Origin: Niastella caeni
Lineage (GTDB): Bacteria; Bacteroidota; Bacteroidia; Chitinophagales; Chitinophagaceae
Reading direction: 5' to 3'
NCBI RefSeq assembly: GCF_004834005.1
Contig: NZ_STFF01000010.1
Location: 1 to 64,000 of the forward strand
Length of the DNA stretch: 64,000 bases
Both the position numbers and the translations under genes were made by a program. Below, piece by piece: positions 18,364-26,351 of the stretch (positions are counted from its first letter, which is position 1; each line of letters begins with the position of its first letter). The notes beneath the pieces were generated by a model, which saw nothing but the letters and a program-made list of their open reading frames with translations, ran no database searches and was not told where the DNA came from.

Positions 18364-20421
18364 ATGCTAATGAAACAGATACGACTACTAACCTTACTAA
18401 TAATAAGCTTCCTGCCGGTAACGGCGCAACAAATGGCTGTTGCTACGAAAGACCATTTAAAAAGGAATCAAACAAACAGCTACTACATTGGTAACAAATC
18501 TCCATTAAAACCTTCTCCTTTTATCAAACTACCCGTCACTGCTTTCAGACCCAAAGGGTGGTTGCTTAATTTTCTTAAGCTGCAACGCGATGGGCTTACC
18601 GGTAACCTCGGCAAGATCAGCGCGTGGCTGGCAAAGACCGACAACGCCTGGCTTACCAAAGATGGCAAAGGAAAATGGGGGTGGGAAGAATTACCCTATT
18701 GGTTGAAAGGCTATGCGCACATCGGGTATTTGCTGAATGATCAGGCGATGATCCATGAATCGAACTGGTGGATCAATGCCGTGCTCAACAACCAACGGGC
18801 GGATGGCGATTTCGGTCCGGTCGTATTGCGCAATGGCAAGCGCGACCTGTGGACCAACATGCCAATGTTATGGTGCTTGCAATCGTACTATGAATATTCG
18901 AACGATGCGCGGGTGCTGGGCTTTCTAACCAATTATTTCAAATGGCAAAATGCTTTGCCGGATAGTATGTTTTTAGAAGACTATTGGGAGAACAGTCGCG
19001 GTGGAGATAATATGTACAGCGTGTATTGGTTGTACAATCGTACCGGCGAAGCCTGGCTGCTGGACTTCGCCACGAAAATAGACCGTAATACCGCCAATTG
19101 GCGACAAAAAGACAATTTACCGAACTGGCATAACGTAAACGTAGCGCAATGTTACCGCGAGCCGGCTACATATTATATGCAAAGCCACCATCCGGCCGAC
19201 CTGGAAGCCACGTATAATAATTTCAAACTGATACGCGACCTCTATGGACAAGTGCCCGGCGGTTTGTTTGGCTCAGACGAAAATGCGCGCAAGGGATATG
19301 ATGATCCGCGGCAGGCGGTGGAAACCTGTGGTATGGTAGAGCAAATGACCAGCGATCACTTGTTGTTGCTGTTTACCGGTGATGCTATGTGGGCCGATAA
19401 TTGCGAAGACGTAGCTTTCAACATGTTTCCCGCGGCGTTCATGCCCGATTACCGGAGTCTGCGCTATTTAACCGCGCCCAATATGGTGGTGAGCGATAGC
19501 AGGAACCATGCGCCGGGTATTGCCAATGAAGGACCGTTCCTGATGATGAATCCGTTCAGCAGCAGGTGTTGTCAGCACAATCATTCAGCGGGCTGGGCGT
19601 ATTATGTAGCGAACAGTTGGATGGCTACACCCGATAACGGACTGGCGGCGCAACTGTATACGGCCGGCGACATAACCGCCAAAGTAGGCGATGGAACGGA
19701 AGTTACATTATCCAGCGAAACGCATTATCCGTTTGAAGAAACGATCGACATCACGGTAAAAACCCCACGCGCAGTGCATTTCCCTTTGTATTTACGCATT
19801 CCCGGCTGGTGTACAAAAGCGACGATAACCGTAAACGGAAAACCAATAGCGACGAAAACGACACCCGGTACGTATGTGCCTGTAACACGCACCTGGGCTA
19901 ACGGCGATAAAATAAAACTGCAACTGCCCATGCAGTTGCAACTGCGGCAATGGACGCGTAACAAAAACAGTGTAAGCATCAATTACGGACCGCTCACATT
20001 CTCTTTACAAATAAAAGAAGAGTACAAGCGGCGGGATAGTAAAGAAACCGCCATATATGATTCACGCTGGCAGGAGAATGCCGATGTAACCGCCTGGCCA
20101 TCGTATGAGATCTTTGCCGCATCTCCCTGGAATTATGCATTGCAGGTTGATCCGAAGCAGCTCAGTAAATCATTTACAGTGAAGAAAAAGCCGTGGCCGG
20201 AGGATGACAATCCATTCACCAATGCCACTGCGCCGATAGAACTTATTGCCACTGGTAAACAAATTCCCGGCTGGACGATCGATCAGTACGGCCTATGTGC
20301 GGTGTTGCCGCAAAGTCCGGTAGCGGCGAGTGGCGCACTGACAACACTTACCTTAGTGCCGATGGGCGGGGCGAGGCTGAGGATTTCAGCGTTTCCGGTA
20401 GTGAAATCCCTAAATCCCTAA
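18364..20421 (+). CDS. GH127-like (DUF1680) beta-L-arabinofuranosidase
   Basis: The 685-residue protein has a signal peptide and a long (alpha/alpha)6 barrel followed by beta-sandwich domains, as in the GH127 family. The zinc/nucleophile set is recognisable: E320 and C322 in VETCGM, and the pair C402-C403 in SRCCQHN. In the characterised enzyme HypBA1 the equivalent set is Glu338, Cys340, Cys417 and Cys418, with Cys417 as nucleophile. E306 in the DEN motif is a candidate acid/base. It probably acts on beta-linked L-arabinofuranose or a related sugar in the periplasm. GH146 or another relative is also possible. Confidence 0.88.
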   Translation: MLMKQIRLLTLLIISFLPVTAQQMAVATKDHLKRNQTNSYYIGNKSPLKPSPFIKLPVTAFRPKGWLLNFLKLQRDGLTGNLGKISAWLAKTDNAWLTKDGKGKWGWEELPYWLKGYAHIGYLLNDQAMIHESNWWINAVLNNQRADGDFGPVVLRNGKRDLWTNMPMLWCLQSYYEYSNDARVLGFLTNYFKWQNALPDSMFLEDYWENSRGGDNMYSVYWLYNRTGEAWLLDFATKIDRNTANWRQKDNLPNWHNVNVAQCYREPATYYMQSHHPADLEATYNNFKLIRDLYGQVPGGLFGSDENARKGYDDPRQAVETCGMVEQMTSDHLLLLFTGDAMWADNCEDVAFNMFPAAFMPDYRSLRYLTAPNMVVSDSRNHAPGIANEGPFLMMNPFSSRCCQHNHSAGWAYYVANSWMATPDNGLAAQLYTAGDITAKVGDGTEVTLSSETHYPFEETIDITVKTPRAVHFPLYLRIPGWCTKATITVNGKPIATKTTPGTYVPVTRTWANGDKIKLQLPMQLQLRQWTRNKNSVSINYGPLTFSLQIKEEYKRRDSKETAIYDSRWQENADVTAWPSYEIFAASPWNYALQVDPKQLSKSFTVKKKPWPEDDNPFTNATAPIELIATGKQIPGWTIDQYGLCAVLPQSPVAASGALTTLTLVPMGGARLRISAFPVVKSLNP

Positions 20422-20441
20422 ATCTCTAAATCTTCTTCTTC

Positions 20442-21569
20442 CTACTCTCCCTTCCACTTCCGCGCAATCTGCATGGCCGTCTCCAGCATGGCAGGGTTCC
20501 AGTTCTCGATGTTCCAGACGGAGTTGGCGAGGGAGGAACGGCGCAAAACTGTCACGGCTTCATTGTAGGGAATGTCTGATTCAAGTATGCGTGACAGTTC
20601 GCGCTGTTGTTGAAACAGGAATTCATCTTCGGGTGGTGGGTTGGTATTTAATACATGTAGCGGTAAGAAATTATTTTGACTATTACCATGGCGCGATTTA
20701 TTCTTCTGCTGCAGGACCTTTTCCATTTGCAGGAAATCATTATAGAACTGTTGCCGGCTGGCAGGCGTTTTCAATCCGCTCCCCACTTGTTCAAGCACCA
20801 CGTATTTGCACTCCGCACAACGATCAATAGCCATCTCCAATAAGGAGAACACTTCGGCAGGCACCGCATCATCATGTGTGTCTCTGCGAATGCGACGGTC
20901 CCGATCACACGCTACCGGTTCCCAACTGCCACCGGAGATATGGATCTCGCGCACTTTATGTAATGGATATAATGCCAGTAACTCATTCGCATCGATCCCG
21001 AAATTTTCCAACTGGCAGTACACATTATGCAGGTCAAGGATGATGAAACCATTTACCGGTTCAATCAAATCATGTAAAAAATAGCCATGCCGTTTCACAT
21101 CATCGCTCGTATAGGCGAAGGCGAGATTTTCCAACCCCACCGGGCATTGCGCTGCATCCTGGATGCGGCGCAGGCGATCGCGGCCAATGCGCAACGTGGT
21201 AGCCGAGTAAGGGATGGTGAGCGGCGCGCCTGCATGGAAATCTTTCCCGGTCATGAAACCAAAATGTTCAGTGACCTGTTCCAATGGAAATCGCTTTGTG
21301 GTGGCACGCAATGTTTCCAGCCATTGCGCCTGTTCGGGCAACCATTTACCGGAAAAAAGCGAAAAGAACACGCCGTGGCCGGTGAGCCTTTTCGCCTGGC
21401 TATAGGCGTGTAATAATTCTTCAAACCAGGGTGGCAAGACGTTCCGATTGAACAAGACGTCGAACGACCACTCAATGGCCTGTACCCGTTCTTCGGCGAA
21501 CAACGGATAACAGGCGTTGAGTATATCTGAGTCAAGATTACAGGCGGCTGTAGCAAGTAGTGTAGTCAT
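20442..21569 (-). CDS. DUF692/MNIO-family multinuclear iron oxidase with C-terminal extension
   Basis: The 375-residue protein matches the TIM-barrel DUF692 family (MbnB, TglH, ChrH, BufB), which oxidise cysteine-containing peptides with a multi-iron centre. Ligand-like positions are in the expected order: H65, E101-H102 (EHFGF), E147-N148 (GLENLAF), D179..N182 (DLHNVY), H210 (EIHISGG), D230-x-H232 (DTHDD) and E260 (VLEQVG). About 95 residues follow the barrel (280-375), which the simplest family members lack; they might replace the separate partner protein that usually binds the precursor. The gene starts 8 nt after a small peptide gene with a two-Cys C-terminus, its probable substrate. It is convergent with the GH127-like gene. 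Confidence 0.85.
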   Translation of the reverse strand: MTTLLATAACNLDSDILNACYPLFAEERVQAIEWSFDVLFNRNVLPPWFEELLHAYSQAKRLTGHGVFFSLFSGKWLPEQAQWLETLRATTKRFPLEQVTEHFGFMTGKDFHAGAPLTIPYSATTLRIGRDRLRRIQDAAQCPVGLENLAFAYTSDDVKRHGYFLHDLIEPVNGFIILDLHNVYCQLENFGIDANELLALYPLHKVREIHISGGSWEPVACDRDRRIRRDTHDDAVPAEVFSLLEMAIDRCAECKYVVLEQVGSGLKTPASRQQFYNDFLQMEKVLQQKNKSRHGNSQNNFLPLHVLNTNPPPEDEFLFQQQRELSRILESDIPYNEAVTVLRRSSLANSVWNIENWNPAMLETAMQIARKWKGE

Positions 21570-21577
21570 GCAAAATT

Positions 21578-21760
21578 TTAACCTTGTCCGCAGGCCGGGC
21601 AGTTATATGGAACGGTGGGCGGTTTAGGCTTACCCTTGCCTTCTTCCTCTTTTTCCTTCTCTTCTTTGGAAGGACCATCCTTATCTTTCGTGCAGGACTC
21701 AAGCCCCTGCAACGTGATGCCGGTGAGAAGGGCCGCAAGAAGTGTTTTTGACAGTTTCAT
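21578..21760 (-). CDS. Putative MNIO-modified peptide precursor, lipoprotein-like, CPACG tail
   Basis: From the ATG at 21760 the peptide has 60 residues; in-frame starts upstream (21787, 21829) would break the signal peptide. Residues 1-23 (MKLSKTLLAALLTGITLQGL, then E-S-C23) look like a lipoprotein signal with a relaxed lipobox. Residues 24-49 are a charged Lys/Glu/Pro linker. The C-terminus is PTVPYNCPACGQG with C54 and C57. It is translated directly ahead of the DUF692/MNIO gene (8-nt gap), the order seen for several MNIO precursors. I infer that the C-terminal cysteines are modified and that the product acts on the cell surface or in the periplasm, possibly in metal binding. Without the enzyme next to it, it would be an anonymous small lipoprotein. 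Confidence 0.7.
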   Translation of the reverse strand: MKLSKTLLAALLTGITLQGLESCTKDKDGPSKEEKEKEEEGKGKPKPPTVPYNCPACGQG

Positions 21761-21849
21761 GGTGCGTGCTTTGGTTTTTGGTTGCATGTTTGACCAGCGA
21801 TGTGAGGGGAACGTTGCATGGGTTATCATGTAGAATTAGTAAACTGTAT

Positions 21850-21890
21850 TGCTTTCGGCTTATAGCTTATAGCTTTCAGCTGTATTTCCT
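21850..21890. repeat. Short period-7 repeat
   Basis: Units of the GCTTATA/GCTTTCA type lie between the divergent peptide-precursor and PL6 genes. The array is of the same kind as the larger ones elsewhere. Confidence 0.55.
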
Positions 21891-21946
21891 GCCAAGAAAG
21901 CTCAATAAATAGTAAAAGCCCACTACCAGGGGTCACAAGACAATAT

Positions 21947-21954
21947 TATATTTG
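21947..21954 (+). promoter_or_regulatory. Candidate Bacteroidota -7 box upstream of PL6
   Basis: TATATTTG matches the TAnnTTTG consensus of the Bacteroidota housekeeping sigma factor and lies 20 bp before the PL6 ATG. I see no good TTG element at the usual distance, so this is a weak call. Confidence 0.4.
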
Positions 21955-21974
21955 CCAAAACGCTGATATCCGTT

Positions 21975-23396
21975 ATGAAAGTTATTGTACGCCCCTTGCA
22001 CACATTGGCCGGCATTATGTTACTTATCCTGACCGGCACGCAAACCACTTCTGCCAAAACTATTGTTGTAAAAACCATTGGCGCTTTGCAAAAAGCGGTG
22101 AATGAAGTCAATGCCGGCGACACGGTGTTGGTGACCAATGGCCTGTATACCACCGGAACGGATATTACCATTACGCGCGAAGGCACAGCGGAGAAACCCA
22201 TTACCATAATGGCGGAAACTAATGGCCAGGTAGAGATGACCGGCCTTGGTGGCTTCAGCATCATGAGCCCCGCAAAGTATATTGTGATCACCGGGTTTAA
22301 ATTTACGCACGCCGCATCGAGGGCACGCACCGGAACAGGTACCAGCTTTTGTCGCTGGACGCACAATACTTTCGAGAATGAAGCCGACGGTGAGGACCTG
22401 GCCATTGCCGGTAGCGATCACCAGATTGATTATAATACATTCAAAAATAAAAACGCCATGGGCCGCTTCCTGGCTATTCGTGGCGATGGCAAACAGATCG
22501 CCGAGCGTATATGGGTCCATCACAATTATTTTTACAATCATACCAACCAGGGCGGGAAGAACGGCGCTGAAGCATTGCAGTTTGGACTGAGCGGATTCAG
22601 TATGTCGAAAAGCAACAGCATAGTAGAGTATAATTTGTTCGAAGAGTGCGAAGGGGAGAATGAGCTGATCTCCATAAAGGCATCGGCGGTGACGCTGCGA
22701 TATAATACCATTCGAAATTGCAAAGCGCAGTTCACGTTGCGGCATGGCAACTTCAGCCAGGTGTATGGCAACTATTTCAACAATACGCCCGGACTGCGCA
22801 TCTTTGGCGACGATCACTTAATTTATAGTAATTATTTTGAGGCTTGCCCGGTAGGCATTAACATAGGTAATGGCGACGGCGAAGTAGCGGATGGAGCAGC
22901 ATTGACTTGTCACGACCGGCCCGACCGCGTACTGATCGCTTTCAATACCATCATCAATTGCAAAGGCGGAATTACACTGGGCGCACGCGACAAGGGAATG
23001 GGCGCAACAAGCATTACTGTAGCCAACAACATCATCAAAGGCGGCGTTACGGCTGTTACCATTGCCGGTCCTTATACCAACCCGGTGTGGGAAGGGAATA
23101 TTATTTTCGGAGCAGAAAACAAAGGCGATGTGCCCGAGGGCACCTTCACGATGACCGATCCCAAACTGGGCCGCGATGCGAGCCAGGCGATACATTTGTT
23201 GAAGGGAAGCCCGGCCATCGATGTGGTTGTTTTGCCCAAGGGCAAGAAAGTGGAGAATAAATGGGCCGCTATCGCTACTGACATGGACGGACAAACGAGA
23301 ACAATGCCGCTCGATGCAGGCGCCGATGAAGTAAGCACAGCCCCGGCAAAAGCAAAATTGCTGAACCCGGCGGATGTGGGGGTGGATGGGAAGTGA
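21975..23396 (+). CDS. Polysaccharide lyase family 6 (chondroitinase B / alginate lyase-like)
   Basis: The 473-residue protein has a signal peptide (cleavage near TTSA-K) and the right-handed parallel beta-helix of PL6. The catalytic pair of PL6 is visible as K235 (LISIKAS) and R256 (TLRHGN), spaced 21 residues apart as in chondroitinase B (K250/R271). The calcium-binding region ENELISIKAS is also conserved. It cleaves uronic-acid-containing polysaccharides by beta-elimination; whether the substrate is alginate or dermatan/chondroitin cannot be told. It is divergent from the MNIO operon and lies next to the GH2/GH127 genes. Confidence 0.9.
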   Translation: MKVIVRPLHTLAGIMLLILTGTQTTSAKTIVVKTIGALQKAVNEVNAGDTVLVTNGLYTTGTDITITREGTAEKPITIMAETNGQVEMTGLGGFSIMSPAKYIVITGFKFTHAASRARTGTGTSFCRWTHNTFENEADGEDLAIAGSDHQIDYNTFKNKNAMGRFLAIRGDGKQIAERIWVHHNYFYNHTNQGGKNGAEALQFGLSGFSMSKSNSIVEYNLFEECEGENELISIKASAVTLRYNTIRNCKAQFTLRHGNFSQVYGNYFNNTPGLRIFGDDHLIYSNYFEACPVGINIGNGDGEVADGAALTCHDRPDRVLIAFNTIINCKGGITLGARDKGMGATSITVANNIIKGGVTAVTIAGPYTNPVWEGNIIFGAENKGDVPEGTFTMTDPKLGRDASQAIHLLKGSPAIDVVVLPKGKKVENKWAAIATDMDGQTRTMPLDAGADEVSTAPAKAKLLNPADVGVDGK

Positions 23397-23475
23397 AATG
23401 AGAAATGAAGAATTAAGAATGGAGAATGAGAAAGGAAAGGCAAGAGTGAATATCGAATATTGAATGTTCAATGTA
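23392..23475. repeat. AATGAGA-type period-7 repeat
   Basis: The 3' end of the PL6 gene runs into units such as AATGAGA, AATGAAG and AATGGAG, followed by GAATATTGAATGTTCAATGT, which resembles 366-386 in reverse. It is the same class as 16211-16390. Confidence 0.6.
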
Positions 23476-23511
23476 GAAGGTAGAGGACGTCTGGGTGCTT
23501 TAAAACAAGAA

Positions 23512-23533
23512 GGGACTGCACGAAAACAGTCCC
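23512..23533. terminator. Hairpin terminator between convergent PL6 and DUF6266-like genes
   Basis: The stem GGGACTG/CAGTCCC has an 8-nt loop and lies between a plus-strand gene ending at 23396 and a minus-strand gene ending at 23582. Flanking T/A tracts are weak. Confidence 0.55.
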
Positions 23534-23581
23534 CTGGTTTGTAGCTTTTATGTCGCATAAAACAATAAGGTAGGAGCGAAC

Positions 23582-24241
23582 CTAAGTAACATATAATGCT
23601 CCTGTGTAATCTGATAATTTTACAGCGCCGGTATAAGTGCTTTTCGAGATCTGTTTGCCATCGGCTGATATAAAGCTTAACCATGTTTGTACGGTGTGGC
23701 CATGGAATTGAGGTACTTCCAGAATAGCTTCTTCATCCTGCCGCCTGGCTCCCCAGGTAGTATAAATACATTTGTTCAATGCTTCGCAATAAGCTACCAA
23801 AATCGCTTTATCGCTACCTTGTCCTGTACGTGAACATTTATAGTGCTCCCAGGTAAAATGAATGGTGCTCAGGGATGCTTTCACGTGCACCAATATTCCG
23901 CCCGGTAAATTGCCCTGGCTTACCAATACTTTGCTGTAATCGATGTTGAATTCGGGGCCGGTACAGGATAAGCCATTTTTGAAGATGTCTGCCATGACGA
24001 AGCTGATGTCATTAGCCCTTTTAACAAAACGGGTGCTGGTAACCAGGAATGGGAAAAGGCTAAGTACAAACTCCGACAATTTTACAAACATGGTTTGTTG
24101 TGCAAACTGCAGGGTGGTAAGGTTTCGGATATTATTCGCCAGGTGCTTGCTGAACAGGTAATAAGGATTGTCTTTGTTGCTTTCTTCAAATGTGCTGTTG
24201 AATAGATCAGCGGATGATGCGTTAATAATTGCGTGTAACAT
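23582..24241 (-). CDS. DUF6266-like protein, N-terminally divergent paralogue
   Basis: The C-terminal half of this 219-residue protein aligns by eye with the neighbouring DUF6266 protein (AILVAYCEALNKCIYTTWG against AILVAYCPELNRTVFKPVA; TVQTWLSFISADGKQISKSTYTG against VVHTWLTFMSANGKLMATSVYTG, compared in short pieces). The characteristic DUF6266 N-terminus (MGK..NGI.G.FSGKVG) is missing, and the first 100 residues are only loosely similar. It may be a diverging duplicate. Function is unknown. It is in the same direction as its paralogue, with a terminator between them, so it probably has its own promoter. Confidence 0.7.
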   Translation of the reverse strand: MLHAIINASSADLFNSTFEESNKDNPYYLFSKHLANNIRNLTTLQFAQQTMFVKLSEFVLSLFPFLVTSTRFVKRANDISFVMADIFKNGLSCTGPEFNIDYSKVLVSQGNLPGGILVHVKASLSTIHFTWEHYKCSRTGQGSDKAILVAYCEALNKCIYTTWGARRQDEEAILEVPQFHGHTVQTWLSFISADGKQISKSTYTGAVKLSDYTGALYVT

Positions 24242-24299
24242 AAATTGTGTTTAAAAGTTGTTTAATAAGATTGTTAAATCAGCCGTTACCGGCTTTTTT

Positions 24300-24333
24300 A
24301 AATGCTACCCCGAAAATCCACGGGGTAGCATTT
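24300..24333. terminator. Strong hairpin between the two DUF6266 genes
   Basis: The perfect 12-bp stem AAATGCTACCCC/GGGGTAGCATTT (24300-24311 with 24322-24333) has a 10-nt loop. Because the stem ends in AAAT/ATTT it resembles a terminator for the minus-strand gene that ends at 24440. A second small stem (AGCCG/CGGCT, 24281-24294) with a T-run lies beside it. Confidence 0.75.
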
Positions 24334-24439
24334 GGTTTTAATTGGGCGTTTTGCCCTTCCCGATAGGAACCGGGATTATTTGGCCGTAAATAATTACGGC
24401 TTATTGTCTTCCCCCGATACAGCCCGGGCGTTGTTCCGG

Positions 24440-25075
24440 TTAGGTAATGGTTACCGAACCGGTATACACACTGGTGGCCATCAATTTTCCGTTGGCCGAC
24501 ATGAACGTGAGCCAGGTATGTACCACTTTGCCCTTGAATTTGGGCACATTGAGCTCAGCACTTTTGTCTTCGCGGGTTGCTACTGGTTTAAACACTGTTC
24601 GGTTAAGCTCCGGACAGTAAGCAACCAGTATGGCCAGGTCTGTGGGCTTTTCCCTGCCGTTTTCCTCAGTGCCAGTCCAGGTAAACTGAACGGTACCGGT
24701 CTTTGGCGAAGAAACTGCCGGCTCTTCTACATTGGGTAATCTACCCTTACTCACTACTACACGATCATAAGCGATCTTGAAATCGGGATTCGTACCGTCG
24801 ATGGCGTTTTTCACGATATGCGACAAACCGTAGTTCGCGCCCGTCATTCTAACAGCCTGGTCCTTGAATCCAAGCAAGAGCAGATCATGCATGCTTAGTG
24901 CGAAGTCAGAGGCTGTTTTAAATTTAGCCTGCTGTTCTTCCTGTTTAGGTGTTTTGGCTTTTTTGCTTTTTTTAGGTGTGCTCTTTACAACAGCAACACC
25001 ATTCCAGCTACTACCAACCACCTTTCCTACTTTTCCTGAGTAATCGCCCAGGATTCCGTTTGTTTGCTTTCCCAT
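24440..25075 (-). CDS. DUF6266 family protein
   Basis: This 211-residue protein has the full pattern of the Bacteroidota DUF6266 family. The N-terminal glycine-rich block MGKQTNGILGDYSGKVG is followed by a VGSSW motif, a Lys-rich stretch (residues 33-46) and a C-terminal beta-rich part with WTGTEENG and HTWLTFMSANGK. No signal peptide is visible, so it is probably cytoplasmic or exported by an unrecognised route. The biological role is unknown. A divergent paralogue lies immediately downstream. Confidence 0.85.
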   Translation of the reverse strand: MGKQTNGILGDYSGKVGKVVGSSWNGVAVVKSTPKKSKKAKTPKQEEQQAKFKTASDFALSMHDLLLLGFKDQAVRMTGANYGLSHIVKNAIDGTNPDFKIAYDRVVVSKGRLPNVEEPAVSSPKTGTVQFTWTGTEENGREKPTDLAILVAYCPELNRTVFKPVATREDKSAELNVPKFKGKVVHTWLTFMSANGKLMATSVYTGSVTIT

Positions 25076-25534
25076 AATTGAAACGTTTTAAAATGTGAAT
25101 GAATAATTGTGAATGCACTTAGCACATGTTCATAACCGGTATTTGATCATTTGCCTTGTGCGATACAAATGTAAGGTCAATGAAATATAAAAAACAACAG
25201 TGATGAATATCCCACAGCCGTAAATGGTACGATTGAGCCGAAATGGTTCATAATAGCCGAAATTGTACAAAACAGCCGTTTTTGTTCAGTTCAGATGCAG
25301 TACTTATAGTATGAGGGCTGGAAGTATAGTATGTTCTTGTAGAAAGTAAGTGTTTATTATAAGAGGAAATGGGAGGGTGGAAATAGTCACGTATTTCGAA
25401 TGTGACTTACTGAATTCTTCGGATTTTGTTCGGATCTTCCCAAGTGATACACTGGGTTTTCTTCGGGAATTTGCGAAGAAGATCCGAACACATCCCATAG
25501 CAGACCCAAAGCAGACCCGAAGAAAGTTGTTAAT
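25076..25534. other. Intergenic region upstream of the DUF6266 gene
   Basis: The 459-bp stretch is AT-rich. A short imperfect repeat AGCCGAAATGGTTCATAATA / AGCCGAAATTGTACAAAACA lies near 25230-25270, and related words (ACAGCCGTAAATGGTACGAT) lie just before it, so three approximate copies of AGCCGnAAnTGGT are present. They could be regulator sites for the minus-strand gene. I see no gene; open frames here are short and unconvincing. Confidence 0.4.
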
Positions 25535-26095
25535 TTACCTGAGGTATGGAATGATCTCTTCTTTAGGAATATTTTTGTGCTTACAAAACTCACCTACTGT
25601 AAGGAGATGGTGTTTTTCTTTTCCCAGCAGTTTAAGAATTTTTGAGTGAACACGACGTGCATTACGAGGGGTAAGGTGCATGAATTTTTCCAGATCACAT
25701 GGTTTTATAATACCGCGATAATCCGGCGCCGGTTTGCTAGCCCTCAGTATTCCTTTCGGGTTATTCAGCTTATATAATCTGAGTGCTTCCTTTTTCTTTG
25801 CACCACGTAGTTTTCTTTTATCCGGCTTATCCTTTTCTAATCGCTCCAACTTGATCTTTTCAAAATATTTACCATTGGGCAGTTTTGCTTTTCGGGGTTT
25901 TACTTTTGGCGGCGCTGGTTTGGCTTTTGTGCGGTGATAGCGTACAAACCGGCCTGGCTTAATAATGGCAAGCTTAGGATCCTTGTTTCTGCGATGGCGG
26001 AGTTTACACTGGTCCCTTGGATCAGGTGGTGGCGTAGTAAGATCAGGCGGCCACCTCCTTACAGTAGTTGTAATTTTAAGTGGAAGGAAGGTCAT
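25535..26095 (-). CDS. Basic protein with C-terminal helix-turn-helix-like domain, function unknown
   Basis: The 186-residue product has a very basic, Pro/Lys/Arg-rich first part (to about residue 110), including runs such as KPAPPKVKPRKAK. The final 55 residues resemble the C-terminus of the 122-residue protein at 26352-26720: LEKFMHLTPRNARRVHSKI and LLTVGEFCKHKNIPKEEI against LAHMFRIHRTTALKLIRTI and VITVKDICKYHKMDEESI. This pattern suggests two small helical motifs, possibly DNA-binding. It starts 12 nt after a small basic ORF. Not recognised as a named family. Confidence 0.6.
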   Translation of the reverse strand: MTFLPLKITTTVRRWPPDLTTPPPDPRDQCKLRHRRNKDPKLAIIKPGRFVRYHRTKAKPAPPKVKPRKAKLPNGKYFEKIKLERLEKDKPDKRKLRGAKKKEALRLYKLNNPKGILRASKPAPDYRGIIKPCDLEKFMHLTPRNARRVHSKILKLLGKEKHHLLTVGEFCKHKNIPKEEIIPYLR

Positions 26096-26107
26096 TGGCA
26101 GCGCTTT

Positions 26108-26260
26108 TTAATTTGCATGAATAGATTGTTGTCGGGCGAAAAGCAATGCGTTACTCCATAATCTTTGTTTAATGCGTTGCTTTTTATGGATGGAGATCGT
26201 ACTGCGTTTCTTTTTCATGCTGGTGCGCATCAGCACTTTTTTCTTTTTGAATGTTGACAT
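26108..26260 (-). CDS. Possible 50-residue Lys/Arg-rich protein
   Basis: An ATG at 26260 opens 50 codons beginning MSTFKKKKVLMRTSMKKK and ending QQSIHAN. About a third of the residues are Lys or Arg, with one Trp. It lies between two related basic/HTH-like genes on the same strand, with a 12-nt gap to the next start, which fits a small operon. No family is recognised and the composition is low in complexity, so it may be a chance frame in an A-rich region. Confidence 0.4.
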   Translation of the reverse strand: MSTFKKKKVLMRTSMKKKRSTISIHKKQRIKQRLWSNALLFARQQSIHAN

Positions 26261-26351
26261 GGTAGAATGGTTTGAAATAATGATTAGAGAATATGGATAA
26301 AGCCAGCCACGCTTATCTGTATTGACAAGGAAATTGGATGGTGGCTGACGG

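Noticed and set aside
22020..22817. Minus-strand open frame of 265 codons inside the PL6 gene
   Set aside because: Antisense shadow of a well-supported beta-helix gene; translation shows no protein-family signal.
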